A stretch of 64,000 bases of DNA from Pseudisothecium myosuroides (lineage: Eukaryota > Streptophyta > Bryopsida > Hypnales > Lembophyllaceae). Position 1 is the stretch's first letter. The number at the start of each line of letters is the position of its first letter. The notes below the pieces were generated by a model that did not search any database, was not told where the DNA came from, and saw only the letters and a program-made list of their open reading frames with translations. Both the position numbers and the translations under genes were made by a program. The stretch spans positions 3,658,001-3,722,000 of the forward strand of contig OX637296.1 of NCBI GenBank assembly GCA_951799445.1, in the 5' to 3' direction. Of the stretch, positions 10,545 to 24,059 are shown piece after piece.

Positions 10545-11930
10545 ACCCCCTAAAATCCCATTATTCCCAAAGGGCTACAAAATGGATTTTTAGTAAGCTC
10601 CTACAGTTTCAATTTTCATTGTGATTTTTTGAAATTTAAGACAAGAAAAATACATTAGCATTTTGGGAATATAATTTTATTTCACTTGGTGACCATGAGT
10701 AAAAATAATGCTACAATAAGCTCAAAACAGTTGAGTGTAACAACAACAACAAATAAGATTTAAATTAATTTTTTTTTCTTGTAGATTATATTTTTGTCTA
10801 CATCAATAGATTTGATTCATTCCATTTGGTTAAGTAAGATTTGATTCTTTCTATTCAAATTAGTGATGTGAAATAATATACCATTTCGTTTTGCACGCAA
10901 TTGTAGCATCTTTTTGAAGAAAGAATGTACTCCCTCCGTCTCAAAATAAATCCAAGAGTTCCTAGAAATGTCTAGAATAATGCGTGAGCTGTTTCTATTT
11001 TCAAGGAATTGCGGAGATACTAAGCTTCTACTAACCCCATTAGGTGTGAAAGAGTAGAAGTCAAAAGTGAAGCGGCGCATGTTGAAAACAAGTGGCAAAA
11101 GTGACAAGTTTTTTTATTTTTTGGAAGTGCTCTAGTGGTATTAATTTTAATCATTCTTCAAGCAATGTTGGTGCAATGATGTTCATTGATGTCCTCTACA
11201 TTCAATTCCAACAATGTCTTGCGATTCAATTCCAAGAAATTCTCAACAAAAGTTTGTTAGTAGCAGTTTTCATATAATTGTGGGTTGAATTCTTTGCCTT
11301 TGGTTGGTTAGAGGTTGCATTTTGATTCCCTTTGCAAGGATTGAATTGCTATGTAGTCTTTGGAGTGTGACATCTACAAATTCTTTTGCTCCAGGGTGTT
11401 CAAACTAGCTTCAGTTGTTGTCCATCAAGTTGTGGAGAGCCAATTTCGAATTTAATTTGAGACAAATATATTTGGAAACCTTAGATTTATTTAGAGACAC
11501 AGGGAGTATTAGATTTGTTTTTTAACTCAATTTTTACAATTTAAAAAAAGCACTACAAGGTTTCATTTGTTTGCTAAAACAATCTCACCTTTGGAATTAG
11601 TGTGTTTCAATTCCAACTTAGAATTATTAATGATTTAATTTTTCCTTCAACTTTGTACATACTTCTATTTAATAAATTTTTAATGAATGAAAATCAAATT
11701 GTTTTTAGAATTCTTTTCCATAGACTTTCAACTCAATCTTCAATAACATTTAAAAAAAAAAATCAAAATCTTTAGTGTAAAATGAAGAAGATTTGAAGGC
11801 AAGATAAACCATTCCCTTCACTGTAATAAAAAACATCTCACAATCTCTACTGTCAAAGTTTTTGAAATTTCTCCCATACATTCTTATACTAGTCTAGTGC
11901 AAGATCCTATTGTTAGATATACTTATAAGG
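10545..11930 (+). mobile_element. Diverged TTAA-family copy interrupted by a MITE
   Basis: The left edge ACCCCCTAAAATCCC is a decayed form of the family terminus. Family blocks follow in the expected order ('cttgtagattatatttttgt' near 10780, 'caatctcacctttggaatta' near 11580, 'ctagtctagtgcaagatcct' near 11890). The right terminus was not recognised. The copy is split by the Stowaway-like element at 10930-11506. Confidence 0.5.
10930..11506. mobile_element. Stowaway-like (Tc1/mariner) MITE, 577 bp
   Basis: The left end CTCCCTCCGTCTCAAAATAA is essentially the known Stowaway terminal motif of plants. The right end is its inverse, TTTATTTAGAGACACAGGGAG. Inverted-repeat similarity extends about 30 bp inward. 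The dinucleotide TA flanks both ends (10928-10929, 11507-11508), as expected for Tc1/mariner insertion. A related but uninterrupted sequence near 51830-51845 ('aataatgtattggattc') acts as an empty site with a single TA. Internal frames are not transposase-like. Confidence 0.8.
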
Positions 11931-12798
11931 ACAAAGGCACATTTCATACAATGTCCAAAAAATTCATATGGTGCCCAAAAAATACATTCTAAGATGATCT
12001 AGAGTCCCCTTTTCACTACCAACAAGACTCCACAAAAGTTTTTTCAATATAATAATGGGATCCATGCCGAATTGCTTATTCGGTTGGTTTTAGGTGTGGT
12101 TATCAGGCATTTAAATAGATTTAAATCAGAGATTACATCCTTGGTAAGACTATGAAGCTTCAGGGATTGACAATAAGAGCATTCAATACAGCACAGAACA
12201 TAGAAGCACGTCTACACTTCTAATAACCGACCTTATCAGATTACAGGATAACCAAATTACCGAGATTGCATACAGAACCAGCCGCAATCATTTGTAGGCC
12301 ACTGAAACATCCCAAATGACAATGTTTCGCATAGTACACGTGACATAATCGATGTCAATCAACCACAACGGGGCAAAATCATGCCTTTTTACTTATGCGC
12401 TATCAGTACAAACTGCAACACTCTTCGACGTCCATGTGCGCCAGCTCTAAATCAGCTTGAAATGGTCTGTACAGAGCTCCAGCCATTAAAAATCGTATAA
12501 CCAGCAATATTCCCATTGAGTGCGCTTCAAATCTGCATATCTGAGTAACATAACGTCATATACAGGTAAGATACTCTGAAAAACGAGACACTGGGACCGT
12601 AATGTACACAATAGCCATCTATTTAGCACATATGCAGACGACATCCATGGTTAAGAATCTCAAAATGTAGGAATAACCAAAAAGATTGCATCTGAGAGTC
12701 TCGGCACTGCATGGGTAATCAAACTAACCAGTGAGCTTCATACTCTAGGGGTTTGGATTCAATCACACATTTTCAAAATTTCACTTACAGTGTCTTCG
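11931..12798. other. 3' flank of ARL1
   Basis: No gene was recognised. From about 12100 composition becomes less AT-rich, which may mark the 3' untranslated or downstream region of the minus-strand ARL1 gene. Confidence 0.4.
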
Positions 12799-15493
12799 CT
12801 ACTTTTTCCCAGACTTCAGAGTATCGCTGAGCCTGATCACATTATCCAAAGAGGTAGTCAGTACAAAGTACAAACGGATATACCTATACATGTCCGCACG
12901 AATAAATAAATAAAAAGGATGACCTCCCAATCTTCATGCCAGTTTGGCACGAGAACAGGAAGAATTACAGCTTAAATGTCCATAACTCAGATTCTTTGAA
13001 GGCAAGCAGATGTTTCAGACTCATACCAGTCCAACCCCTCAAAGAGACCATCACCCTTGATGGCCGAGGTCTTGAATATGGACCATTGTCTGTTTTTGAT
13101 TGTGTGCAAGTTCAATGCTTCTGTGACAGCCGCTGCGTCGAGCGCTCCAGGTAAATCCTGCCAACCAATCAAAGACAAGAGCGCTTGCACTTCTCAGGCT
13201 CGAAATTGATGTACTTCAATACCCTCTGAAAACAAGATAAAATAAAGTGAAGCCCAAGCGAACACAGCAATTTGGGTGAAACTGTCAATGTTGCCGAATG
13301 ACTTGTGAACTTAAAAATGTGAAGTCGATAAAACATACGAAGATTCAAGATGAATATACCTGCTTGTTTGCATAAATAAGTATCACAGCATCCTTCAACT
13401 CCTCCTCCTATCAAGTCAAGTGCATATATACTTGTCAGTGTATTAAGTACTACAAAATATGATATGAAGTGGACATTAATTAAATGTTTAATTTAAGATT
13501 GTCATTGTTTTAAGTTTGATTGAGTGGAACCTCTCAACTAAAGTCGCCACATCATGTCGTTAACCTCATTAGCAGCATCAATGAGTCATGTACACACACA
13601 GAATCCAGGCCTTCTTTGCTCAGGTGATCTTGCATGTTTAGAAATTTGCAGAATGTTCTTTAGTACACTAGTCAGTAGATGCCACCACCATGACAATGTC
13701 GATTTTAGACATTGAGTACATATTTTGATAATGTAACCAACTAAACATCAGATCTTGTGTAGGTATAAGTCATACCCCTCAAACCGTACTTAAGCATACA
13801 GTATCCAAGAAATCCATACTTAGGTGCGTTGAAATCCCTCTAAATTGCTAACGACAATCTTTAAAAATTTGATCATTGAAATAATCAATACAAAATGTGT
13901 TGGTTTTAGGTTCTCCTACACCATAACTTGGTACTCTAAACAGGCTAATAATACAGAAGCTGCTGTGGCGTTTCCTTAATAAAGCTGCCTTGGACATCAT
14001 TACATTTAAAATTACAAAAGACTTCCAGATTTATATAGATTCACAGAATCAGATTCAGTTCACTATAATGCCATTCCGTTAATCATGCATTTAAATTCAA
14101 CTGCGAGAGCACACTTTTACATGTATATAATCATTATTAATAACTAAACGCACTACGATGTTCTGTAGAAAGATTTATGTTCAGTACATACGATGACAGT
14201 TGCTCTGATATCTATTAAGCACTAAAATGGCCATTTCCATTAGTACCTGAAGAATAGAATGAAACTCTTCTTGCGCTATGGACATTCGTTCTGTATCACT
14301 CGAATCTACCACGTAGATGATTGCTTGAGTATTTGGGTAATAGCATCGCCAATAAGGTCTGCAACAGTTTCCGGAAGGAGACGGTAGGAAAGCTTAATCG
14401 AAACACGACAACGTAGAAGTTTGTCAATCACAGCAAGTTTGCACCGAAGAAATTGAAAAATTGAGAAAGTTCAGTACCTGATGCTCGTTTGACCCCCTGT
14501 CATCACCACAGATTACCGGTACTTGGTTAGAATGCAGGGGGAGAGAACGATCAATGCAGCTGCACAAGTAATCCAAAATCACTCTAGTCACGTGATACCA
14601 AAAAGATGAACCAAAAAGCTCGCATACTGCTAACACGCACCTAAATCCCAGACTTGAAATTTAATATTGTTGTATTGCACAGTCTCCACGTTGAAGCCAA
14701 TCGCTGTGATCAACATAAACAAGAACTGCAATCAGATGTGCATATAATATAACATAAACCGTAAAGACATATAGTGCTTTAAACCTGATCCAACACTTCA
14801 ATACAAACCAGAGCTTCTGTATTCGTAAAACCTATGCTGTCATAATGTCCAACCATACGCGCCTCCGTCAATCCAAATGCCACCATACAATCATTGAGCC
14901 AAGATTTCTCAAGAAGTCGGAAAAATAAGTAGGCAACCTAAGATAGTCACTCTTGACAAAGCAAGAGGTTCCAAGCAAACAGTTAAAGTGACCTACGAAA
15001 ACACCTGAAAGACACACCACCATTAACAAGATCATGACTGTACAGCAACACCTCAGAGCAAACTTACTTGGAATGGTTGAGACGACTTCCCCGACTTGCA
15101 ACCGATCTGATCACCATCATTAAGGAGACCAACGCCTCCAATTTCTCATTTGTCCAATAACACACGACCTTCAAAGAGTGGTTCAAGACAACCAGAACAA
15201 GCGAGACCGGCAAATATAACTAAAGATCCTCACATAACAAGAAAAGCAATCACATCCTTCATGGCTTGCCCTTAAAAGCTTCAAACGTGACTATGTCTCA
15301 ATCCTCGTCGTCTCAGAAACCAGATTCTTAACAATGCAGCAAATTACCCTAATACGCAACTAAAAACGCAACCCGTTGTGAAAAGGATACAAAGAATGGT
15401 CGTTTTCCCGGCGTTGTCCAATCCAAGGACAAGAATACGTGCCTCCTTGTCCCCGAATAACGTCGCAAACAACTTGGACACAAATATGCCCAT
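12799..15493 (-). CDS. ARL1: ARF-like GTPase 1 (ARL1/ARFB type), complete eight-exon gene
   Basis: Exons (5' to 3'): 15493-15391, 15106-15068, 14703-14641, 14496-14478, 14358-14247, 13407-13360, 13157-13027, 12832-12799. All introns are GT-AG, all phases agree, and the product is 182 aa, the usual ARL1 length. Features are MG at the N-terminus (N-myristoylation), P-loop GLDNAGKT (24-31), switch 1 PTIGFNVE, WDLGGQ, NKQD (126-129) and TSAIK. The family acts at the trans-Golgi, recruiting GRIP-domain tethers when GTP-bound. An in-frame upstream ATG at 15538 would remove the N-terminal glycine signal, so 15493 is preferred. It faces away from the ABT1-like gene across 2.6 kb. I see no damage. Confidence 0.96.
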
Positions 15494-18111
15494 AGTGATG
15501 CTCTCTCCTAATCCCCTCTCGCGTTTTAAACCTCTCAAACTGACTCGACTGGAGCTCGAATTTCACGCCGCGACTCTCTCTGCAGCTCTCGTTCTCCCGA
15601 CGTGCGCCTGCATCCCGATCTCCTAAAACGGCCCTAAGTGCCAGCGACGAACGATCTGGAAAGACCAAGCTCCGATGAGGACGAGCTCCTGGGATACAGA
15701 AGGAAGGCCTTCGGGCAGGAAGGGTGGCCGCGGAGGATCGTGGGCGGCGTCAAATCGCGTCAAACAGCGACAGCAATAGACGGGCATCTCGAATCTTCGT
15801 ACGGTGGCACTGAATCTTGTTTAAACATAGATCCTCTCACATCTACAAAATTCGCGGAAAATCTCTGTAATATCACCTTCTCTTATATCACATTCCTAAC
15901 CCCTCACCAAACCTTTTGAGAATGGACACATCCAATTCAATGTTCGCTAAATACTTAACCCAAGAAGGAAGTCGTGGACAATAAGTATTCGACAAATGAC
16001 AAGGAATTCTCCAGTGTAGGACAGAACTACAACTATTCATCCTTGAATTTTTTTGTGGAAAATCGAGAACATCTACAGTAGCTTCACTTCCAATGAGTAC
16101 TTTTGGATTTTTTCATTCCAATGACTCTCATGGTTACACAATGCATGATTTCTAGGGTCACGCCCCACAGCGTTCCAAGATTAAGGTATATGCATTTAAT
16201 AAATACAATTTTTTGGTCCTCATATCTAGGGGACCAATTGACAAGAAAAATTGTATGAAATTATTAGCAAACTCTCAAAAAATCCAATATAAGTTTTTTA
16301 TAAATTTTAGACATTTATATTACCTTTTACAAATTTTTGCAAATTGTGAACATAAAATACCTTATCCACAACACTAAATTCAACTAAAATAGACATCTTG
16401 AAACACAATATATCAAGTTGGTCAAGCAATTGGACAAGCTGTGAATTTTTTTTCATTAATTTTGAACACTTATCACAATATCTATGAAGCTGAATGGGTT
16501 GAAATTTATCTATACATTTACATTTTCATAGTGTAAAAAATTAATACGTTATTAAAAATTTAAAAACTAAAAAAAATTCAATTTTCACACATTGCACTAC
16601 AACAAGATTGGCAATTTTAAAACGATTTTAAAACCATTAGCACAAATTCTAGTATAAATTCATGAAAATTATTTATTTATTCAATAATTTTTCTATACTT
16701 AATTAAGAGAAAGAAAGATGTGTGTTGACCTTTGGAATTTTGATTATCTCAAAAACTAAATTTTTCAAGAACAAATTGAAATCTTGTTCATGTAATTGCT
16801 TGGTTTGAACATCCTTTCAAGTACAAGATTTTTTGTGTATGTTAGACACCTCCATTATTTTTGAAAATTGGCATGCAAGTAACTACCTACTCAATGGCTC
16901 CAATTCTTAGAATTAAATTATATTTTTTTCCACAAAATTGAATAAAACCATTGGTTGATCCTATTGGACAGGGCCCAAAGTTTTCTTCTATCTTGAAATG
17001 TTATAATCTTGCAATCTACGCAATGAAAAAGGCTAAAATTTTTCCACACATTCCTAGGGAAGTCTAGTATAAATTTGTAATGTTATAAGTTGTAAAAAAT
17101 ATCTCTAGTGTTCTAGAAGTTAGAACTTGTGGCAATTGCCATTTGTGAGCTCAATGATGTTCATACAAGTGCATTGTTAAGTGTTAGACAATAAAAGGTG
17201 TTTATTTTAGATGTACATATTGATCGTATACAACTCTATTGATTTTTGTTATGTTACAAAACGTTGCATACAATTATCATAATAAAAAAAATTTAGAAAT
17301 GAAAAAAAGATTTCCAAATACGTGTATAATTTTTGTAACCCAAATTGAATGTTTAAAAACTTACCTTATATCAGGTATACTTGCGCATTAATGTGTATAA
17401 AGGAAGATTTTTATTACATTAAAACAAATTACATTACATCATCACTTTTATATATTACAACCATAATCTATATTTTCTATATATGCCATTTGTTATTAAA
17501 ACTACTTGTTCCATGTAATAGAATTTTTTTTTAATGCTAATATAATATATCAATAATAAGTCAAATTCAAATAATTCTTGAAAAAACATAAATCTAAAAA
17601 TATAATTAAAACGAATTGTATTTTATAAAAGAATTATTTATTATTAAATGAAATACATACCAAATCAGAATTGTTAATATAATGACATTAAAAGAAAAAT
17701 CAGATTTCATAGAATTGTCTAGTTTCTACTTACATGTCAATATAATCTTTAATTACAAATAATAACACATGCAACACAATAACCCCATATTGTCACGTGC
17801 ATTTTGGGTTCCTTAGCGGTGACATTAAAGAGGTATGCGCAGATCCTTCTCACATCTGTATTCTGTAATACCGACGTCGTCGATAAAAAGTTAAAAGAGT
17901 TGATGACTTTAAAGTAAAAGATACTGCCGAATTTCGCACGTTGTGTCTGCCTTACTTTCTCGCACGCTCGAATTTGCATTACATGTAGAGCAGACAGAAA
18001 GATCGATGTCACGACACAGGAATTCCCGTTCAATCGAGCACGAAGCATATACTTTTAGGGTTTAGAATCGTGCAAGTAGGTATTGCTGTGAGTTGCTCGA
18101 ATTTAGTGGCG
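15494..18111. promoter_or_regulatory. Divergent intergenic region between ARL1 and the ABT1-like gene
   Basis: The first ~330 bp upstream of ARL1 and the last ~300 bp before the ABT1-like start are GC-richer and probably hold the two promoters and 5' leaders. The middle (about 16000-17750) is AT-rich repeat debris, including a tail fragment of the TTAA family near 16985-17110 ('ataatcttgcaatctacgca'). No RNA gene was recognised. The frames at 15638-15919 and 17349-17534 are not supported as genes. Confidence 0.5.
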
Positions 18112-20744
18112 ATGGAGGAAGACGAGGCGAGTAGCAGTGGCGAAGAGTTTCTGAGCAAGAAGGAAGCCAGAAGTCGGAAGCGCCGGGCCAATCGTGCGGA
18201 AGCGGAGTTGCAAGGCGAAGTAGGGCAGCAGGAGCTAGCAGAGGATGGTGGGGCACCGACGAGTGAGAAGAAACGTCGGAAAAGGTCGTTGCAGGATGGG
18301 CGTGCGAGTGTCCCTGGGAAACGAGGAGTGGTGTTTCTTAGTCGCATCCCTCCGCATATGAAGCCGTTGAAGATGCGGCATCTATTGGAGCCGTTCGGAG
18401 AAGTGCTTCGCATCTACCTTGCTCCCGAAGGTGGAAATTTCTTAGTTTGAGCTGACTTAGGGTTAATTAAATGCACACGGTCTTGGTTTTTGACATTGCG
18501 CGTGCATTCTAGGGTTTCTCGATGCATTTCGTATTTTGAGCTGAATGAGGATTCCTCAAAGCAACTGTGGTCTTAGTTTTGGCATTGTAGGTGCATTCAA
18601 GGGTTTCGCTATGCATTTCGTAGTTTGAGCTGATTTGGGGTTCCTCAGACAACTGTGGTCTTAGTTTTGGCTTTGCAGGTGCATTCTAGGGCTTCTCGAT
18701 GCATTTCATAGTTTGAGCTGAATTAGGGTTCCTCAAGCGACTGTGGTCTTAGTTTTGACTTTGCAGGGGCATTCTAGGGTTTCTTTGTGCATTTCGTAGT
18801 TTGAGCTGAATTAGGGTTCCTCAAGCAACTGTGGTCTTTGTTTTGGCATTACAGGTGCATTTTAGGGTTTCTCTGTGCTTTTCGCTGGATTGGGGTCCCT
18901 CTGGCCACTGTGGTCTTAGTTTCGGCGTTCTAGATGCATTCTAGGGTTCCTCGACGTATGAGGACCACTGATGCATCAGTCAGGATTACCGGTAGGACAA
19001 TGGTTTGAGTCGCATTAATGGTGTAGCATATTCTGGTTCCAGTGATTGAAGTTTCCTTGGAAATCATCTTCCCGATTGTTTTGTGGTGAACCGGGAATTA
19101 GGTTTCCAAGTATGTATTTAGTCCAACTTATATAGTGCTGAAAATATAGACAACGCATTTCCCTTAATTGTTTGTGTGCTACGTTTTTGAACCTTAACAG
19201 GCAATTTGCAGCCTTTATTGATCTTATAGACTGACATGCTGGATTGGTCCGTGCTCCTACAGATGCCGCTACAAGATTGCGCCGAAAACGTGCAGGCGGA
19301 AACACTGGCAAGAATTTCACTGAAGGGTAAGACCTTTTTATTTGTCGCATGAAGTTACGAGCTTTAGCATTAGTCTCTTGCAAGCAGATTGGAATGGCCA
19401 CATTCTGTCGTTTTAGGAGATTCATGGTTCTCTTGTTTATGCTCCCGATTCATTAACCCCAAGTATAGAACTTGTAACTAGTGCGAATTCTAGTCTCACG
19501 ACGGTGTCATGTGCAGATGGGTAGAGTTTGCTCATAAAAGTGATGCGAAGCGTATCGCCACAATGCTTAATGGGGAACCGATGGGTATGTTCCTTAGAGC
19601 TATTCCTCTGTTAACTTTTGATTTTGAATCTATGGGAAACTTTGCTCGTTCCTTGCAGCATATTGGACAGGATGTCAACATTACATTTGGCATGAAGCTT
19701 GTGTATGGTATGAAAACGCGGACGGAGGCTAGTTGATCGTTTGAGTTAGTTACCCAGAGATTAAGAAACATTGACGAGCAGGATTTGCTGGTTTGGCTCG
19801 ACAGAAGCTTCAAAACGCTCCGCGTACCATTATGACCTCTGGAACATGAAGTACTTGAAGCGATTCAAGTGGGACAACCTCACTGAGGAAATTGGTATGT
19901 GTACTTCGTTGCTGTCTTGGGCTTGTAAGGCTCAGCCTAATTCGGCAAGTTGAAAAAGTTATTTTCTTTGTTCAGACATGCTGGTTTCTTCTGATTAATT
20001 AAGGGGAAATATTGTTTCTTTCTCACGAAGAATATCAATAACATTGACCTTTATTTGCAGCTTATAAGAATGCCGTTAGAGAACAAAGACTGGCTGCTGA
20101 AATTTCGGCTGCCAAGAAAGAGCGTGATTTCTTCCTGTCGAAGGTTGACCAATCTCGAGCTATCGCTTCTATGGAAGAGCGGAAAAAAAAGGTGCCTCAT
20201 TTCGTCGATTCCAGAAGTCGTTTTGTATATGTTCTGCCACAATTTCCACTCCATTCTGATGTTTATGAAGTGGAAGGTGTAATGTGTCAGAATAATTGGG
20301 TTTCTGTGCTTCAGAAATCCTTCCGTCATCATCATTTCTTTTCCCTCAAACTGTACTTAGCATTTTTCTGAATGTGCTTACAGAAGAAAGAACTCGAATC
20401 ACAAGTATCTGAGAAGCCTGCTACTGAGAAGCCTACTGGTGAGAAACCAAGGGTGGCACGGAGTTTCAATCAAAAGAGACCTGTTGCTGATGGCATGGCA
20501 GGCAATGTCGCCACTCTCTCTCATGATGTGCTAGCTGGGGTAAGTGCACTTCTTCTCTTTGTTCACCATTCCGACATGAGTGCACGTTCAATTGTACAGC
20601 ACTTTATTACGGATTCATCCTAAAAAAAATTTAAGCGATAATCACTTGAAAGAAGACTGGTGACCGCCCTTTGACTCATGACTTGGTCCCTCCAAAAATC
20701 TAATCTTGCGCTTGCACGTGTGGTAGGTTTTTGGCAAGAAATGA
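18112..20744 (+). CDS. ABT1/ESF2-like RNA-binding protein, complete seven-exon gene
   Basis: Exons: 18112-18430, 19263-19326, 19517-19584, 19805-19894, 20061-20191, 20384-20539, 20727-20744. All introns are GT-AG and all phases agree; product 281 aa. The N-terminus is acidic then Lys/Arg-rich. An RRM-like domain spans about residues 72-155 (GVVFLSRIPPHMKPLKMRHL, then FTEGWVEFAHK). The typical family continuation follows: the YDLWNMKYLKRFKWDNLTE block, a basic helix (REQRLAAEISAAKKERDF) and a C-terminal LSHDVLAGVFGKK. ABT1/Esf2 proteins work in early 18S rRNA processing in the small-subunit processome; nucleolar location is expected. The ATG at 18112 is the first in frame. Intron 1 (832 bp) carries the 88-bp repeat array. 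Confidence 0.93.
18446..18960 (+). repeat. 88-bp tandem repeat array inside intron 1
   Basis: Units begin TTTGAGCTGA at 18446, 18535, 18624, 18712 and about 18800, with a sixth diverged unit from about 18886 (period 86-89 bp). Each contains CTGTGGTCTTAGTTTTGGC-like and GCATTCTAGGGTTTCTCGATG-like blocks. The first unit starts only 16 bp after the exon 1 donor. The units are diverged by point changes, so the array is not brand new. A role in expression, such as intron-mediated enhancement, is possible but unproven. Confidence 0.85.
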
Positions 20745-23700
20745 GCGGATCAATGGGAAAAAGCATGCTTCTACTTAGAAAAGATTGGTACGGTGCTAAA
20801 TTAGGGCGCTATGAATTGTTATTTCCCCGGCTATAAATAGAAAACTATTCACGATTTGAGTTAAAATTTCATCACTACTGCGTTGCATCGTGATTTCTCT
20901 GTATGTGATTGCCGTTTGTCTCAGAGCGTGATAGATTTAGTTAATCATTCATTACTGATTATTCTTCTTGTTATTCTTCTTTATAATTAGAAGTGGTTTG
21001 GTTATCCTTTAGTGTAGGCTTCAGTTTGTGCTAAGAACATCGCTACTCATGCACGGCAAGCCAAGTTGACACACCAGATATGGATGAGAAGTCACCAAGA
21101 TGTCCACTTACAAATGGATATGATCCGCAAGATAGATCCTTTTCTTCCGTAGTCTGAATAATTTAGAAAGGAAACAAGGAGAGAAACTGAAGAGAAATTG
21201 ATTCAGGAAGGATCTTAGGTATGATGAAAGCAGGGTTTGGACGAACAAGGATCACGTCAAATAAGAGTGGCCAATCTCTGATTTCCAGAGGGAATATCCA
21301 TACCTTAAGTTTGGCTGGTTGTTTGTTTTGTTTTGTTTGGCTTTGTTTTGTGGCTTTGGGACGTGGGATGTGGAAGTTATAGATTTTTGAGTTATTTTGG
21401 ATCTTAAATATTGCTAAATTATGTATCTTTTGAATGATGCGTCAATTGGTCACGCTCTTGGTACATTGGAAAGCTCTTTATCAAAAGGGGTGCATGGGCT
21501 TTGTTTCGTAGCATATGGACCTACGGTGTGAAAGTTATTGAATTTCAAAGTTATTATTGAATTAAAAGATTAGAAAAATTACTTTTTGATTGGCAATGGC
21601 ATAGGGCACACTAGTTCCTTATAAGAATGCAATGTTTGTATGGGACACTAGTGTAAGAGACGATGCCCCACAATAGCATAATTGTGAGCTTGATGGCAAT
21701 TGGAAAGGAGGGAGGTTTGGAGTTAAAACCTCAGCCTTCATTCACTCTTTGAGAGAGAAGTAGATCTCTAAGATTTGATCATATTGATCAAGTTTGCCAT
21801 GAATACCTATAGAGTTCTTGCTCCATAGCTTAACATGTTACCTAGTTTATAAATATGATTTCTTGAAATAATGCCTTCCTAGTCCATGATACAATCATAG
21901 AGCAAAACAAGAGGCATTGGCTATCCATTTTCATTTGTACTAGTAGTATATTACAAATGTTGCAACATTTGCAACACCCTCCTTAAATATGAAATACTTA
22001 ATGTTTTTTTAGTTTGATAGAACTGATATTTAACCCTTGAAAAGACTATGATAGTCCAATTGATAGAATGATGATGTTTGTAGGTGTAAAAGGGAAACAA
22101 TTTTTCATCAAATTTTTTTGACATAATAGGGGAATAACTAGGTAGGTGAAGTTGTGAAGGTGCCCAAAATTTTCATCATTGACGACAAGAGTATTTCTTA
22201 GGAAATGGTGAATCTCAAAATACAAATTACAGTATAGAGTATATAGATAACTTCTAGCTCCTTGTTTTTGGTTTGAATATTATTTATGAAAAATCATTTT
22301 TTTGAATTTGAGCCCCAACTATTGAATAAAGTTAGTTGAGTTTGGTTTCTACCTTAATGTAACTATTTGATTTTGAACAAATGACTATTTTATTGCAATT
22401 TGAATTTTAGGCCTATTTTCTTTTTCTTTATTTTTTTAATTATAGAACAGTACTAAAGTTTGGCTTAAACCATGATGTTTTATACACAAGGGAAAATTTT
22501 CAAATTTTATAAGTATATTTTGTCAGTTCATATGTTTTATTTAGACCAAATTAGTCATTTTAAAATTTTAAAATTGACATGGATAAGGTTAGGCCCTAGA
22601 TCTATTATGTTCTAGATTTTGAACTCAATATTCATAGACAAGATCATATTAGTGCCTCTTCTAAAGATGTTCCTAAAAAACTATTTTTTCCATAAAAATT
22701 TTGGCTTATTATTTTTGTATGCATATCATTAAGTAGCAATCACCTAGACTTCAATCCTTCCAAGGGAATGATGTGGAATATTTAATATCATATCATCTCT
22801 TGGATGATATGATGTAGACTATTCTACATCCATCAATAGTTAGGAAGACACATGTCAAAATGCATCAAAATCCTAAAAAGCAATGAAGAGGGTAGCAAAA
22901 TATTTTAATTAGAAGGAAGCCTTGGCCACTGACTACTTGTAGTAATGGACATAACTTTGAGGTATTTTTCTTATGGATTAGTTAAATTAGAGTGTATAGA
23001 TTTTTGAAAGCCAATGGCAGTGAAGAAGACTTGAAATGAAAGCCTTTTTTTAGAGGCAAAATCATGGAAGAAATCTGATTTTAGAGTGAAAGTGATTGAT
23101 GATTTGCAAGAAAAGCGTTGTCAAGGTAGTGTTGTTTGTGAGAATTCGACATAAGGTAGGAACATCCAAAAGCATCCCTATTCCCATTCTTGTATCCTAA
23201 ACTACTACTAAATGTGTCTTTGGACTTTTGTTAATGTGTCCGTCAAATACTTAAATTTGACTTGTAGATGCATTTGAAGGACACATATTTAACTCTGATT
23301 TGTTGACTACTAATTTTTACAAATTTCAGTTTAGGGTTCACCTCCCGGTTCACCTATGTGACAATTTCAATGGTCTAGAGAGCTGGCACTTTAAAAAATC
23401 ATAGAAATTACATACCACATCCGAAAAATCTAAATTTTTTTTGAATATTCATGATTTTTACTTGCTAATACTACAAAAATATTATTTTTAGGAAAAAGAG
23501 CCTCCAACTATGTGGAATTGCTTATATTGACAGTTCTGCATTAAAAGAAAAATGAGGCCATAAAAGGGCCGTTTCAAGGCTGTTTTCTATGTTAGGAACA
23601 AGCTGATCCCATCATTAAGAGGGGAAAAAAATTATTATTATTATTTTTGGAATATTTTTTACTATTTTTAGAAAAATATTTTTTTAATAATTTGCTGACG

Positions 23701-24059
23701 TGGCAGTGTCCCGGCCACATCAGCAGTCTATGTGGCATGGGAATATTCCAGTGGAACAAAGCTCCCAAGCTTGGGAACTCCAAGATAACTCATGGCCCTT
23801 CTTTGGCTTCATTACTCTTCTAATGGTGTTTCTATCGTAGCATCGAACATTGATATCCCAACATTTGTATGTGCCGAATCTTGACTCAGTCCTTTGAGGT
23901 GACAATACACATCATACTATTTATAATTTACTTAATTATGCAAGCTTATTGGCCAACTTTTGCTGAACTTCAAGGATTAAATGTTTGGAAGGTAAAAGGC
24001 AGCCTCTCTGAAGGCTCATGAATGTTATAAGCCAAACAAACTTCATAATGAATATAATG
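20745..24059. other. AT-rich gene-free region
   Basis: The first ~500 bp may include the 3' untranslated region of the ABT1-like gene. From about 21400 the DNA is AT-rich without coding signal. A motif of the form 'ggcaatggcata..gcacactag' near 21594 links it to the degenerate repeats at 24-26.4 kb. Short frames near 23592-23905 have no recognisable features. Confidence 0.45.

Noticed and set aside
15360..15668. 102-aa alternative frame over ARL1 exon 1
   Set aside because: Out of frame with the conserved P-loop exon.
18070..18111. Extended N-terminus of the ABT1-like protein
   Set aside because: It would need a GTG start; the first ATG in frame is at 18112 and the protein then has normal family length.
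18446..18960. TTAGGGTT-like words suggesting an interstitial telomere array
   Set aside because: They occur once per 88-bp unit and are never in tandem, so this is not a telomere repeat.
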